From NCBI GenBank assembly GCA_001655195.1, contig LPNY01000042.1:400410-464409 (forward strand): a DNA stretch of 64,000 bases. Reading direction: 5' to 3'. The position numbers and the translations under genes are program-made. Within the stretch, counting starts at the first letter, position 1; each line of letters opens with the position of its first letter. Below are positions 28,467 through 38,261 of this stretch, piece by piece. The notes beneath the pieces are model-generated. The model made no database searches and had not been told where the DNA came from. It saw nothing but the letters and a program-made list of their open reading frames with translations. This DNA is from Arcobacter sp. EP1. GTDB taxonomy: Bacteria > Campylobacterota > Campylobacteria > Campylobacterales > Arcobacteraceae.

Positions 28467-29942
28467 TTATGAGATAAATTTAATAATCTCTTCTTCGATA
28501 TCTGCTTTATCAATAACAGTATCATGTTTAATTTTGGCTTCAAATAGTGCTGAAATTTGTGCAGGAATTAGCGCGCCACATTTATGTGAAATTTGCTCTA
28601 ATGCTTCTTTATCTGCATAACTGTTGTCATCTTTATTGAGTGCGTTTAAAACCGTTGGTGAAAATTTTGTCCATTCAGCAGTTGAATACATCACTGCTTT
28701 TAAATCTTGATCTTTAAGTTCTTCATATGCTTTTAGACATGTTGCTGTATGTGGATCCATTAAGTATCCATCATCTAAAAAGTTTTGAATTATCTCTTTT
28801 CCATAAGAATCATCTGAATTAACAGCACTAAACTCTTTTTGTAAAACAGCAAGTTCATCTGGTGTTAATTGGAAAATCTCTTTTTCATTTAAATCGGTCA
28901 TAAACTCTTTTGTTCGCTTATCTCCAAATAGATCATAAAGTACACGTTCAATATTAGATGATTTTAAAATATCCATTGCAGGTGACTTTGTTAAGATAAG
29001 TTCTTTTCCTCGAATATCATAAATACCTGTATTAATCCATTGGGTTAAAATATTGTTTTCATTTGAAGCAATAAGAATTTTTTCAATAGGGATTCCCATT
29101 TTCTTTGCATAGTATCCACCTAAAGCATTTCCAAAATTTCCACTTGGAACGATTAGGTAAATTTTTTCACCCAATTTAATCTCATCTTGTTTAACTAATT
29201 CAATGTATGAGTGAATATGATAAACGATTTGGAAGATAATTCGTCCAAAGTTTACAGAGTTTGCCGCACTAAGTTTAATACCATCTTTTTCTAATTCATC
29301 CTTAAAGCTTTGTGAAGCTAAAAGATTTTTTAATGCTGCTTGTGCATCATCAAAGTTTCCTTCAATACCAATAACTTTTAAGTTGTCTCCATCTTCACAT
29401 ACCATTTGAAGACGTTGTACATCAGATGTTCCACCACTTGGATACATACAAGCAACTTGAATACCCTCTTTGTTTTTAAAAGTATTGAGTGCTGCTGGTC
29501 CTGTATCTCCTGATGTTGCTGCTAAAATCAGATATTTTTCATTTTTAGCTTTTGCAATTGAACTCAAAATCGAACCAAAAGGTTGCAGTGCCATATCTTT
29601 AAAAGCTCGTGTAGGACCATGGTATTGTTCTTGTACAAAAAGATCCTTTTTGATTTTTTGTACGGGACATGGATTTTGTGCATCATCAAAGGCATCATAC
29701 AAATCTAAAGCTTCATTAATATCAGATTCACTTATATCAATTTCGAAAGCTTTTAGTAAACTGTAGGCTAATTCCTTATAAGTTTTACTTATGTGTGACT
29801 CTACAAAATCTAATCCTAAATTTGGTAAATCTTTTGGAACATAAAGCCCACCAAAAGATGCACTCGGATTTAAAATTGCTTCTGAGAAAGTAACTTCACT
29901 TGATTTGATTCCGTCGTTTCCTCGTGTTTCAATAAAATTCAT
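28467..29942 (-). CDS. thrC: Threonine synthase
   Basis: PLP enzyme converting O-phosphohomoserine to threonine. At 491 residues it is the long form. The N-terminus is FIETRGNDG, the PLP lysine is in HGPTRAFKDMALQPFG, the phosphate/PLP-binding segment is LAATSGDTGPAAL, and the C-terminal part includes VPSGNFGNALGGYYAKKMG and DPHTATCLKAYEEL. It lies 8 bases downstream of argB on the same strand. Start and length are normal. Confidence 0.96.
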   Translation of the reverse strand: MNFIETRGNDGIKSSEVTFSEAILNPSASFGGLYVPKDLPNLGLDFVESHISKTYKELAYSLLKAFEIDISESDINEALDLYDAFDDAQNPCPVQKIKKDLFVQEQYHGPTRAFKDMALQPFGSILSSIAKAKNEKYLILAATSGDTGPAALNTFKNKEGIQVACMYPSGGTSDVQRLQMVCEDGDNLKVIGIEGNFDDAQAALKNLLASQSFKDELEKDGIKLSAANSVNFGRIIFQIVYHIHSYIELVKQDEIKLGEKIYLIVPSGNFGNALGGYYAKKMGIPIEKILIASNENNILTQWINTGIYDIRGKELILTKSPAMDILKSSNIERVLYDLFGDKRTKEFMTDLNEKEIFQLTPDELAVLQKEFSAVNSDDSYGKEIIQNFLDDGYLMDPHTATCLKAYEELKDQDLKAVMYSTAEWTKFSPTVLNALNKDDNSYADKEALEQISHKCGALIPAQISALFEAKIKHDTVIDKADIEEEIIKFIS

Positions 29943-29949
29943 TTTTTTA

Positions 29950-30855
29950 TTAACCTTTTGTATTTAATAGTTTATTTATATCAATTCCATTATTTGGATT
30001 GTCTCGTCGTACGAATTGTGTACCAATACCATCACTCGTAAAGAGTTCAAGCAATAGTGAATGTTCAACTCTTCCATCAATAATATGGGCTTTATTAACT
30101 CCATTAAAGATAGCATCAATACATGAATCAACTTTAGGAATCATTCCCCCCGCAATTGTTTCATCTGTTTTATACTCATCAACTTCAACTTCATCTAAAG
30201 AGTGTAAAAGGTTTCCACTTTTATCTAAAACCCCTTTTGTATCAGTTAGGAAAAGTACTTTTTGAGCATTAATAGCGCTGGCAACTTTACTTGCTGCTAC
30301 GTCTGCATTGATATTAAAACCAGGATGGTTTGGTTCAGCACTATCAGCAATTGGAGCAATAACAGGAATGAAACCTTCATTAATAAGGTTATCAATCATC
30401 TCTCCATCAACTTTAGTAATAACACCGGTGTAACCAAATTTACCATTCTCTTTTGGTTCTGCATTGATAATTGAAGAGTCTTTACCTGAAATACCTATGG
30501 CTTTTGCACCATGGTGGTTAAGTAGTGAGGTGATGTTTTTATTGATTTCTCCACTTAGAACCATTTCAACAACACGCATGGTCTCTTCAGACGTAACACG
30601 GTGTCCATCAACAAACTCTGAGTGAATTTCTAACTTTTCTAACAGCTCAGAAATACGTGCTCCACCACCATGAACAATAACAGGATTCATCCCTACAAGT
30701 TTTAGTAGAACAATGTCCTCTGCAAACTTCTCTTTGAGTTCTGGAGAGGTTTGTGCTGAGCCACCATATTTAATTACAATTTTTTTCCCATAAAATTTCT
30801 TGATATGTGGAATTGCATCAAGAAGGGTTTCAACGGTTTTATGCTTTTTTTGCAT
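29950..30855 (-). CDS. argB: Acetylglutamate kinase
   Basis: Second enzyme of arginine synthesis. I choose the ATG at 30855 (MQKKHKTVETLLDAIP), where AAGGTGAAACTTCC provides a ribosome site; an upstream in-frame extension of 23 residues is basic, unlike any family N-terminus, and unlikely to be translated. The 301-residue protein has IKYGGSAQTSPELKEKFA, PVIVHGGGARISELLEK, ITKVDGEMIDNLI, INADVAASKVASAI, TDTKGVLD and GGMIPKVDSCIDAI. The N-terminal helix present before KYGG suggests the arginine-sensitive hexameric type. Confidence 0.95.
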   Translation of the reverse strand: MQKKHKTVETLLDAIPHIKKFYGKKIVIKYGGSAQTSPELKEKFAEDIVLLKLVGMNPVIVHGGGARISELLEKLEIHSEFVDGHRVTSEETMRVVEMVLSGEINKNITSLLNHHGAKAIGISGKDSSIINAEPKENGKFGYTGVITKVDGEMIDNLINEGFIPVIAPIADSAEPNHPGFNINADVAASKVASAINAQKVLFLTDTKGVLDKSGNLLHSLDEVEVDEYKTDETIAGGMIPKVDSCIDAIFNGVNKAHIIDGRVEHSLLLELFTSDGIGTQFVRRDNPNNGIDINKLLNTKG

Positions 30856-30945
30856 GGAAGTTTCACCTTTAAAGGGTTTTCTTTTTCTATTAACCCTTAA
30901 GAAATATCCGCGCATTATACTCAAAACTAGCTAAAAAGCAAACTT

Positions 30946-32787
30946 TTAGTACTCGTCGTCAAATTCACCCTCTTTAACTAATTCTTTAGAGAAGACAACA
31001 CTTTTGTTTCTCCCTGTATCTTTTGCATTGTAAAGTGCCATATCTGCAAACTTTACACATTGCCAGAAGTTATCAGTATGTGTTGGGAATACGCTAGCTC
31101 CAATACTAATTGTTTTGCAGAACGTACTTGTTCCTGCAGGAATCTCTTTTTTAGCAAATGCAAGTCTAATTTTTTCAGAAACCTCTTTTACATAGTTTTC
31201 ATCACAGTTATATAAAAGAACAATAAACTCTTCTCCACCAAATCGAACTACAATATCTGATTCTCGTGTATTTTCAATAAGTGTTTGAGCAATAATTTTA
31301 ATGGCCACATCACCCACATCATGACCATAAGTATCATTAATCATTTTAAAGAAATCAATATCAACCATAAGAACACCGTATGCAGTGTCTGTTCTTTTAG
31401 CTTGTGAAACAATGGTTTTCACTGATTCTTCTAAGTATTTACGGTTATACAATCCAGTCAATGGATCAGTACGAGCTGTGAGTTCTAACATGTGCATTAG
31501 TTTTTTACTGACAATTTCTGGTTTTGCTGTATCAATATAGTCTTGAATAGATGGCAGTAACATTCTTACTCTATCATGTTCTTCTTTTGTGTCACTTACA
31601 ATTGAAACGATAAAGTCTAAGTCATTTGAAATTGAGTATGGAGTACAAATATAGAACTCTGCTTTATCGTGATTAAACTTATCGCACATTTTATTAAATT
31701 GACAACTATCTACTACTGTGTTGGTTCTATCTGCTCGACACCCTTCTTGGGCTTGACAGTGAATCTCTTTTTCCACATAAACAATTTTTACATCTTTACC
31801 CGTTGTATCAGCTTCAATAAAGTTAAAATTAGTAAGTTTAAATTTCTGTTTTAATATGTATGCTAGTCTGTCATAGACTTCATTAATATGTTCATCATGC
31901 TCAATGGTTTTTCTAAACTTATAAATAGAAGCTAATCGATTAACTGTTGCTTTTACGTCAATGAGTGGATCTTGGTCTTTTTGCTTTTGGTGTACTAAAA
32001 AGACATTAATCTTTTGTTCAATTTCATCCAGGGTTGTTTGTAGTTTTTCTAAAAGCCCATCAACCCAACCCGCAACAGTGTCACTTTGTTTTCCACGTGT
32101 TTTACCAATTCTGTCTGAATAGTCCCCACTTTGCGCTTTTTTCATTACACGGTTGATTGAATCAAAAAGAGTTAAGAAAGGTGAAACTAATTTATTAACA
32201 AAGAAAAGAATAAAAATAATTAAAATCAGTGCAATAATTATTGTATTCCCTACTGTTTTCATACCTACTTCTTTAATATCATCAACAGACATAGCAATAG
32301 TAATGGCTCCAAGGGTGTCACCGTGTTGAGCCGTTGTATGACACGACAGGCAATCAATCTCTCCATCAGAGGTTCCAATATATGGAATAGTAATCCTATA
32401 TGAACTTTTACCAAAGATTCGCTCTTCTACAACGGTTTGTTCAACCCCATTTTTTAAAACATACTCATCCGTTGCATCTCGGGCTACTTCATTATTATGC
32501 CCTTCTCCAAACTGTTCAATAACAGACTCTCCTCGAGATAGCCAGATTTCATCAATGTTTTCTAGTTTTGTAATTTGATCTAAAAAAAGGCTTCGATTAT
32601 TTATTACGCCATTAACCATGTGGGAGGTAAGACTGTGTTTAACTGTTTGCGCAATTGCTTTTGCTTTGTTTTCAACACTTGTTAGTCCGTATTCTCTAAA
32701 GTTCATTAAAATATTTACAATTAAAATAAGAAACATGACGGTCATAACGATAAAGAGTGAGAGTGAGATTTTTTGCTTTGAGTTCAT
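30946..32787 (-). CDS. Membrane diguanylate cyclase with periplasmic CxxCH sensor
   Basis: About 613 residues from the ATG at 32787, where AGGT lies 8 bases upstream. The order is a membrane helix (about 10-30), a periplasmic domain of about 150 residues containing IDCLSCHTTAQHGDTLG (a c-type heme CxxCH in a double-Cache-like sensor), a second helix (about 180-205), a HAMP/linker, a cytoplasmic Cys-rich segment (QEGCRADRTN, SCQFNKMCDKF), then GGDEF with RFGGEEFIVLL. It makes c-di-GMP, probably in response to a periplasmic redox or gas signal read by heme. The trailing FFKMINDTYGHDVGD fits an active cyclase. Divergent from addA. Confidence 0.9.
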   Translation of the reverse strand: MNSKQKISLSLFIVMTVMFLILIVNILMNFREYGLTSVENKAKAIAQTVKHSLTSHMVNGVINNRSLFLDQITKLENIDEIWLSRGESVIEQFGEGHNNEVARDATDEYVLKNGVEQTVVEERIFGKSSYRITIPYIGTSDGEIDCLSCHTTAQHGDTLGAITIAMSVDDIKEVGMKTVGNTIIIALILIIFILFFVNKLVSPFLTLFDSINRVMKKAQSGDYSDRIGKTRGKQSDTVAGWVDGLLEKLQTTLDEIEQKINVFLVHQKQKDQDPLIDVKATVNRLASIYKFRKTIEHDEHINEVYDRLAYILKQKFKLTNFNFIEADTTGKDVKIVYVEKEIHCQAQEGCRADRTNTVVDSCQFNKMCDKFNHDKAEFYICTPYSISNDLDFIVSIVSDTKEEHDRVRMLLPSIQDYIDTAKPEIVSKKLMHMLELTARTDPLTGLYNRKYLEESVKTIVSQAKRTDTAYGVLMVDIDFFKMINDTYGHDVGDVAIKIIAQTLIENTRESDIVVRFGGEEFIVLLYNCDENYVKEVSEKIRLAFAKKEIPAGTSTFCKTISIGASVFPTHTDNFWQCVKFADMALYNAKDTGRNKSVVFSKELVKEGEFDDEY

Positions 32788-32929
32788 TGAAAACACCTAT
32801 TTGAAATTAGGGAAAATTCTATCATTATTTTTCTTAATTGTAAAATTAAATTAAAAATATAAGTAATATGTAATAATTGTATTATTTTGAGATTAGTAGC
32901 TTAACCATATTTATAGTACAATCCTTTTT

Positions 32930-35671
32930 ATGAAACAATTTTTAGCCTTAAAAGCCAGTGCGGGAAGTGGTAAAACATTTGCGTTAACTGTGCGATATAT
33001 ATCACTGCTACTTCATGGCGCTAATCCTAGCGAAATTTTAACTCTAACTTTTACCAATAAAGCGGCCAATGAGATGAGTGAACGTATTTATAAAACGTTA
33101 CTTACCCTTGGAGATGATGAAGGTTACTTAACTGCAATAATTGAACAATCGGGACTTTCTCAAGAAGTGATTTTAGGACAAAAGGCAACATTGTTAAAAC
33201 TCTTTATTAATTCAGAAATTGCAATTTATACTATTGATAAATTTGTCAATAAAATTTTGCGAGAGTTTTGTGGTTATTTATCCATAAACGATGACTTTGA
33301 AATTCGTGAAGATGATGTAGAACACTTAAGTTATAAGTTTTTGCAATCAATGAGTTTAGAGAGTTTTGATAAACTCATTGAGTTCTCTTTTGTAGAATCT
33401 AAAAAATTTAATTCTATTTTTGATTTATTTAAAATATTGTTAGAAAAAAATGACAATGTTGATATGGTTAATATTGACTTATCTCTATTATCATTACAAA
33501 AAAATGAGATTTTACAAATTGCCTATAAACTCAAAGAACATATTTTAAACTGTGATGCTGCTTCAAAGTCAGCAATCAATGCCGTAAATTTTGACTCTTT
33601 TGAGGCGTTACTTAAAAAAGGAAAGACCTGGCTTACTAAAGAGAACAGTTATAACTCCCGTGATTTTAAAAAGTGTTCCAATGAAATTTTTGAAGCTAAT
33701 TTTCAAAAGGTAAAAAGTGAATTAGCGATTTATTATAAACTGCGCAGTTCTTATTCTTTGAGCTCTTTATTTAAACTCTATTTGGAGTTTAAAGAGTTCA
33801 AAATGAAATACAATAAAAACAAAAACTATTTAGAGTTTAATGATATCTCTAATCTCGTTTTTGATTTATTAAATTCAAAAATTGATAAAGAATTTTTATA
33901 TTTTAGGCTAGATAGTAAATATAACCACATGCTTATAGATGAGTTCCAAGATACTTCTATTTTACAATTTAAGATTTTACAACCTTTGATTGAAGAGATT
34001 GTTTCAGGTTCAAGTGAAACCTATAAAACCTTTTTTTATGTGGGAGATACAAAACAGTCAATTTACCGATTTCGAGGAGGTAAACGAGAGCTGTTTGATT
34101 ATGTGAGTAAAATTTATCCTCAAATAGAGATTGAAGTACTCAACACAAATTATCGTTCTTGTGAGAATATTGTCTCTTATGTAAATCAACAGTTTTTACA
34201 ACTACATGCTTATGAGTATTATGAACAGTTTAGTGTAAATAAAAATGGTTTTGTGGAAGTGATTAATGATAGTGCTTTAGAGAGTGATGAAAAGTTTGCT
34301 TCTATTGCTTCAAAAATTGCCGAACTTTTTAAACAAGGGGTCAACGCAAACTCCATTGCAATTCTTACGTATACCAATGCGGATGTTTTGTCACTATATT
34401 CATATTTAAGTCAAAAATTCCCACAACTTAAAATTGCTACGGAGATGACCTCAAGGCTTGTTAATCAAGAGAATGTAAAAGCGCTGATTAATGCTATAAA
34501 ATATCTGTATTATCAAGAAGATATCTATAAAGAGAACTGTAATGCAATTTTAGGATTTGCCCCACTAAGCGCTTTTGAGTTTAGTTATGATTTACAAAAA
34601 TTAAATCTACAACAGTTAGCATATAGTCTAGCACAGGATTTAAAACTTATTGATGACAATGTTATTAAATTTATTGAAGAGTGTAGTCGTTATCAAAATA
34701 TTGTTGATTTTGTTTATGAGGTTGATAAGCTTGAAACTCCAATGGAAAACAAAGAGCAGAGTGGCTTACAAATTTTAACCATATTTAAATCAAAGGGTTT
34801 AGAATTTGACACAGTCTTTTTATTAGATAGAATCAAACGAAAAAATGCCGATAGAAGTTCCCTACTATTTGAGTATGATGATATTGCATTAAAAAATGTT
34901 TATTATAAGATTTCCTCTTTGGAAAACTTCGATGAGCACTATGCTAAAGCATTAGAAAAAGAGAAACGACTCAGTCTTGATGATGAAATAAATATTTTAT
35001 ATGTAGCAATGACCCGAGCAAAAAACAATCTGTTTATTTTCAAAAAAGAAAAAAGTTCTGTTTTTGATATCTTAAAACTTCAATCCCAAACCGTTGGGCA
35101 ACTTATGGTAAGTTCTGATATTAAAAACGAGATTAGAAAAATTGAACCAGTTATTTATACTCCGTTGGATTTAGGCAAACAAGAAAAACAAATCAGTGGC
35201 GAAAAAGAGGAGAGTTCATATACTATCCATGCAAAGTATTTTGGTATTGCAACTCACCTTTGTTTAGAGATGATGAACGAGTTTACTTTAGATGCTTTAC
35301 AGACAGCTCTAGCTTTAGTTAAAAACCGCTATAGTAGTTATTTAAGTGAGCGTGATTTTACAGATATTCAAAAACGTATAGAGTTGTTGATTAATCATAG
35401 TGAGTTTAATGCTTTAGTCACACAAAGTGAATTTATAACCGAACAAGCATTAATGTATAAAAATGAGTTAAAGATTATTGATTTATTACTCAAAACTGCA
35501 GATGGTTATGTGATTATTGATTATAAAACAACTAAAGATGAACTTCCTGAACACCTACAACAAGTTAATCATTATAAAAAAGCCATCACTTCTATTTTTA
35601 ATACACAAAATGTAAAAGGGTATTTAGTCTATTTACGACCTACACAGATTCATTTAAAAAGTACCGAATAG
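32930..35671 (+). CDS. addA: RecB-like helicase-nuclease AddA
   Basis: 913-residue double-strand-break repair helicase/nuclease. It has UvrD-type motifs in order: Walker A LKASAGSGKTFALT near residue 8, TLTFTNKAANEM, LIDEFQDTSILQFK, GDTKQSIYRFRGG, NYRSCENIV, FKSKGLEFDTVFLLD and YVAMTRAKNN. A C-terminal PD-(D/E)XK nuclease module follows (IIDYKTT near 880). It is shorter than Firmicutes AddA but typical of Campylobacterota AddA. The partner AddB is not in the window. Its last 32 bases overlap the convergent ThiE-like gene. Confidence 0.92.
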   Translation: MKQFLALKASAGSGKTFALTVRYISLLLHGANPSEILTLTFTNKAANEMSERIYKTLLTLGDDEGYLTAIIEQSGLSQEVILGQKATLLKLFINSEIAIYTIDKFVNKILREFCGYLSINDDFEIREDDVEHLSYKFLQSMSLESFDKLIEFSFVESKKFNSIFDLFKILLEKNDNVDMVNIDLSLLSLQKNEILQIAYKLKEHILNCDAASKSAINAVNFDSFEALLKKGKTWLTKENSYNSRDFKKCSNEIFEANFQKVKSELAIYYKLRSSYSLSSLFKLYLEFKEFKMKYNKNKNYLEFNDISNLVFDLLNSKIDKEFLYFRLDSKYNHMLIDEFQDTSILQFKILQPLIEEIVSGSSETYKTFFYVGDTKQSIYRFRGGKRELFDYVSKIYPQIEIEVLNTNYRSCENIVSYVNQQFLQLHAYEYYEQFSVNKNGFVEVINDSALESDEKFASIASKIAELFKQGVNANSIAILTYTNADVLSLYSYLSQKFPQLKIATEMTSRLVNQENVKALINAIKYLYYQEDIYKENCNAILGFAPLSAFEFSYDLQKLNLQQLAYSLAQDLKLIDDNVIKFIEECSRYQNIVDFVYEVDKLETPMENKEQSGLQILTIFKSKGLEFDTVFLLDRIKRKNADRSSLLFEYDDIALKNVYYKISSLENFDEHYAKALEKEKRLSLDDEINILYVAMTRAKNNLFIFKKEKSSVFDILKLQSQTVGQLMVSSDIKNEIRKIEPVIYTPLDLGKQEKQISGEKEESSYTIHAKYFGIATHLCLEMMNEFTLDALQTALALVKNRYSSYLSERDFTDIQKRIELLINHSEFNALVTQSEFITEQALMYKNELKIIDLLLKTADGYVIIDYKTTKDELPEHLQQVNHYKKAITSIFNTQNVKGYLVYLRPTQIHLKSTE

Positions 35672-36212
35672 ACGCAAATCCATAGGCTCGTGTTTTTGAT
35701 ATTTGTGTTACGTGTTCTTGGGTAATAATTCCTCCCAAAGCAATAATATTCATATCAAAAATAGAGAGTAACTTTTTTAAGTTTGGTACCCCTTTGGGTT
35801 CACCTTTATTAGGTGTTTTAAAAATAGGGGAGTAGGTGACTGCATTGACAAAAGCTTTTTGGGCTTTTTCAACTTGTAAGATATCATGACATGAGATAAC
35901 AACATACATATCATTTTGTTTTGCCTCTTTAATCAACTCAAATTGCTTTGAAGTTAGATGCACGCCGCACTTTAACTCTTTTGCTAGTGCAATGTTTTCA
36001 TTGAGTAAAACTTGTTGAATATTATGTTTTTGACACACTCTTACAAAGATACGTGCTAACGCTTCATAGTTTGATGAATGTTTATCTCTAAAACAGGCAT
36101 GGTCTACATGGGTAGTAGAGAGAATACTTTCAAGTTTTTTTTCAAATATCGTTTCATCACTGCTATAATAATCGGGATCGGTTATTAGGTAATGAACTAA
36201 ATCTTCATTCAT
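35640..36212 (-). CDS. ThiE/TenI-family protein
   Basis: 190 residues of a phosphate-binding TIM barrel. VHLTSKQFELIKEAK, VVISCHD, VTYSPIFKTPNKGEPKG and ALGGIITQEHV match the thiamine-phosphate synthase/TenI family. ThiE couples the thiazole and pyrimidine phosphates; TenI-type members isomerise the thiazole product instead. The N-terminal region does not show the full ThiE pyrophosphate-binding signature as I know it, so the TenI-like or reduced form is more likely. No thi genes are nearby. It is convergent with addA and overlaps it. Confidence 0.75.
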   Translation of the reverse strand: MNEDLVHYLITDPDYYSSDETIFEKKLESILSTTHVDHACFRDKHSSNYEALARIFVRVCQKHNIQQVLLNENIALAKELKCGVHLTSKQFELIKEAKQNDMYVVISCHDILQVEKAQKAFVNAVTYSPIFKTPNKGEPKGVPNLKKLLSIFDMNIIALGGIITQEHVTQISKTRAYGFASIRYFLNESV

Positions 36213-36251
36213 AAAGAATATTTTCCTTCACACAGTCTTTACATTAAAGTT

Positions 36252-36275
36252 ATATGATTTATATAGAAATCATAT
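36252..36275. promoter_or_regulatory. Palindromic operator-like site before the DUF3179 gene
   Basis: ATATGATTT-atatag-AAATCATAT, a perfect 9-base inverted repeat spanning 24 bases and ending 12 bases before the ATG at 36288. GAGGAG ribosome-site bases follow it directly. It suits either a repressor operator or an mRNA stem that modulates translation. Confidence 0.5.
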
Positions 36276-36287
36276 GAGGAGTATATT

Positions 36288-37406
36288 ATGAAATTTCTAA
36301 TAGGTACATTAATTTTTTTGACACTTCTTTTTTCTAATGAGATTCAAACAATTGATAACAGAAGTTTTAAACTTAAACTTCACACGATGAGTTGGGAAAC
36401 CAATTGGAAAAAACATACAATAGATTATGATGAACTACTCAGTGGTGGTCCAAGTAGGGATGGAATACCTCCCTTGGATACGCCGAAATTTGTGGATATC
36501 CAAAGTGCAAAACAGTGGCTCAATGATAGAGAGCCTGTGATTTTTGTTAAAATAAATAATGAGGTAAAAGCTTATGCTTTACAGGTACTCATTTGGCATG
36601 AAATAGTTAATGATACCCTAGGAGATAAAAAAATCTCAGTAACCTTTTGTCCTTTGTGTAATGCCTCAATTGTATTTGATAGAAAGCTTGATGGTAAAAC
36701 TTATGATTTTGGGACCTCTGGGTTACTTCGGCACTCTGATTTAGTCATGTATGATAGACAAACAGAATCTTTATGGCAACAGTTTACTGGAACAGCAATT
36801 GTGGGAGATTTGACCAATAAAATACTCACTCAAATACCCTCTTCAATTATGAGTTTCAAAGAGGTTTATACACGATTTCCTCAAGCTAAGATTCTCTCTC
36901 GTAATACGGGATACCTAAGAGATTATGGGCGTAATCCTTATGCGGGTTATGACGATGTTAATCAAACACCATTTATGTTACGACAAGAAGCAGATGGAAG
37001 AATGTTGCCCATGCAACGTGTTGCAACAGTGAGTTTTGGTACGAAAGATAAAGCATACTCATATAATGTGCTTAAAAAGAAAAAAGTGGTAAACGATACT
37101 TTTGCTCATCAAAACTTAACACTTTTTTATGGAAACAATGTTGCTTCAGCATTAGACCGAAGTGATATTGCTTCATCAAAAGATAGTGGTACGGTTGTTG
37201 TTTATGATCGTCATGTAAATGGAAAAGTGCTGGAGTTTTATTATAAGGATGGTTTTTTTGATAAACAGACAAACTCACAATGGAACCTTTTTGGAGAAGC
37301 AGTTCAGGGTGAATTAAAAGGTGAAAAATTAACACCCATTGTTTTTGGAAGTCATTTTTGGTTTGCATGGGCAGTTTTTAAACCCAATACAATAATTTAT
37401 AAATAG
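36288..37406 (+). CDS. DUF3179-domain exported protein
   Basis: 372 residues with a signal peptide (about 1-16) and a DUF3179 domain of unknown function. Typical stretches are VKINNEVKAYALQVLIWHEIVND, VTFCPLCNASIVFDRKLDG, FGTSGLLRHSDLVMYDRQT, ESLWQQFTGTAIVGDL and the C-terminal GSHFWFAWAVFKP. The CPLC pair may bind metal. It has its own promoter region with an upstream palindrome and ends before a strong terminator, so it is a single-gene unit. No biochemical function is known to me for this family. Confidence 0.88.
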   Translation: MKFLIGTLIFLTLLFSNEIQTIDNRSFKLKLHTMSWETNWKKHTIDYDELLSGGPSRDGIPPLDTPKFVDIQSAKQWLNDREPVIFVKINNEVKAYALQVLIWHEIVNDTLGDKKISVTFCPLCNASIVFDRKLDGKTYDFGTSGLLRHSDLVMYDRQTESLWQQFTGTAIVGDLTNKILTQIPSSIMSFKEVYTRFPQAKILSRNTGYLRDYGRNPYAGYDDVNQTPFMLRQEADGRMLPMQRVATVSFGTKDKAYSYNVLKKKKVVNDTFAHQNLTLFYGNNVASALDRSDIASSKDSGTVVVYDRHVNGKVLEFYYKDGFFDKQTNSQWNLFGEAVQGELKGEKLTPIVFGSHFWFAWAVFKPNTIIYK

Positions 37407-37423
37407 AAAATTTTAGGCATAAA

Positions 37424-37455
37424 AAAAGGGAAGAATCATTTGATTCTTCCCTTTT
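37424..37455. terminator. Bidirectional intrinsic terminator
   Basis: Perfect 15-base stem AAAAGGGAAGAATCA / TGATTCTTCCCTTTT with a 2-base loop, between the convergent DUF3179 gene and atpB. Confidence 0.95.
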
Positions 37456-37483
37456 AAAGTAACTAAGTACTTATTAGTCTCTT

Positions 37484-38170
37484 TTAGTGTTCCTCTTCTG
37501 CCATCATAACAGAACCTGCAATATAAACGTAAGTTAAAATTGCAAAAATGAATGCTTGTAAGAATCCAAATGCTGTTAATAAGAAGAATGCTGGTAATGG
37601 TAATAACCAAGGTACTAACATTAAAAGTACCATTAAGAACATATCATCCCCTCTAATTGAACCGAAAAGTCTGAACGATAAAGATACGATTCTAGATAAA
37701 TGAGAAATAATCTCAATTGGGAACATTAAAGGAGCAAGTACTGGCATTGGTCCCATAAAGTGCTTAAAGTAGTTAACAAAACCATTTAATTTGATACCTA
37801 CGTAGTTGTAGTATACAAATACCATTAATGCTAATGATAATGTAAAGTTAATATTACTTGTTGGTGATTCAAATCCTGGAATAACACCAATCATATTACT
37901 AAAAAATACAACAATTGCTAATGTACCAATTAATGGTAAATATCGTCGTGCGTTTTTCTCACCCATTGTATCAGCACCCATTGCAATGATACCACCGATA
38001 AACGCTTCCATAACATTTTGCGAACCAGTTGGAACTAGTTGCATTTTTTTCGTAGCTGCACGAGCTACTAAAAAGATTACCGCAATTACTAAAATAAAGT
38101 GCGATAAGATTATCCATTCTTGTCCGTGTCCACCAATTGAACCCAAGAATGTAAATAGTCTTCCTTCCAT
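37484..38170 (-). CDS. atpB: ATP synthase F0 subunit a
   Basis: 228-residue proton channel subunit with five to six membrane helices. The essential Arg helix is [20 protein letters not shown] near residues 160-180, and the C-terminal helix [21 protein letters not shown] completes the half-channels. It stands alone here rather than in an atp operon, as is usual in Campylobacterota, where subunit a is separated from the F1 genes. The start has AAGGAAGAAAATG. A terminator follows. Confidence 0.95.
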   Translation of the reverse strand: MEGRLFTFLGSIGGHGQEWIILSHFILVIAVIFLVARAATKKMQLVPTGSQNVMEAFIGGIIAMGADTMGEKNARRYLPLIGTLAIVVFFSNMIGVIPGFESPTSNINFTLSLALMVFVYYNYVGIKLNGFVNYFKHFMGPMPVLAPLMFPIEIISHLSRIVSLSFRLFGSIRGDDMFLMVLLMLVPWLLPLPAFFLLTAFGFLQAFIFAILTYVYIAGSVMMAEEEH

Positions 38171-38261
38171 TTTCTTCCTTTACTAATTTTCTTTGTCTAA
38201 AATATGTTGAGCATTATATATTTACTTTGCTAAAAATTTTATAAATGTCTCTGGCAAAAAT

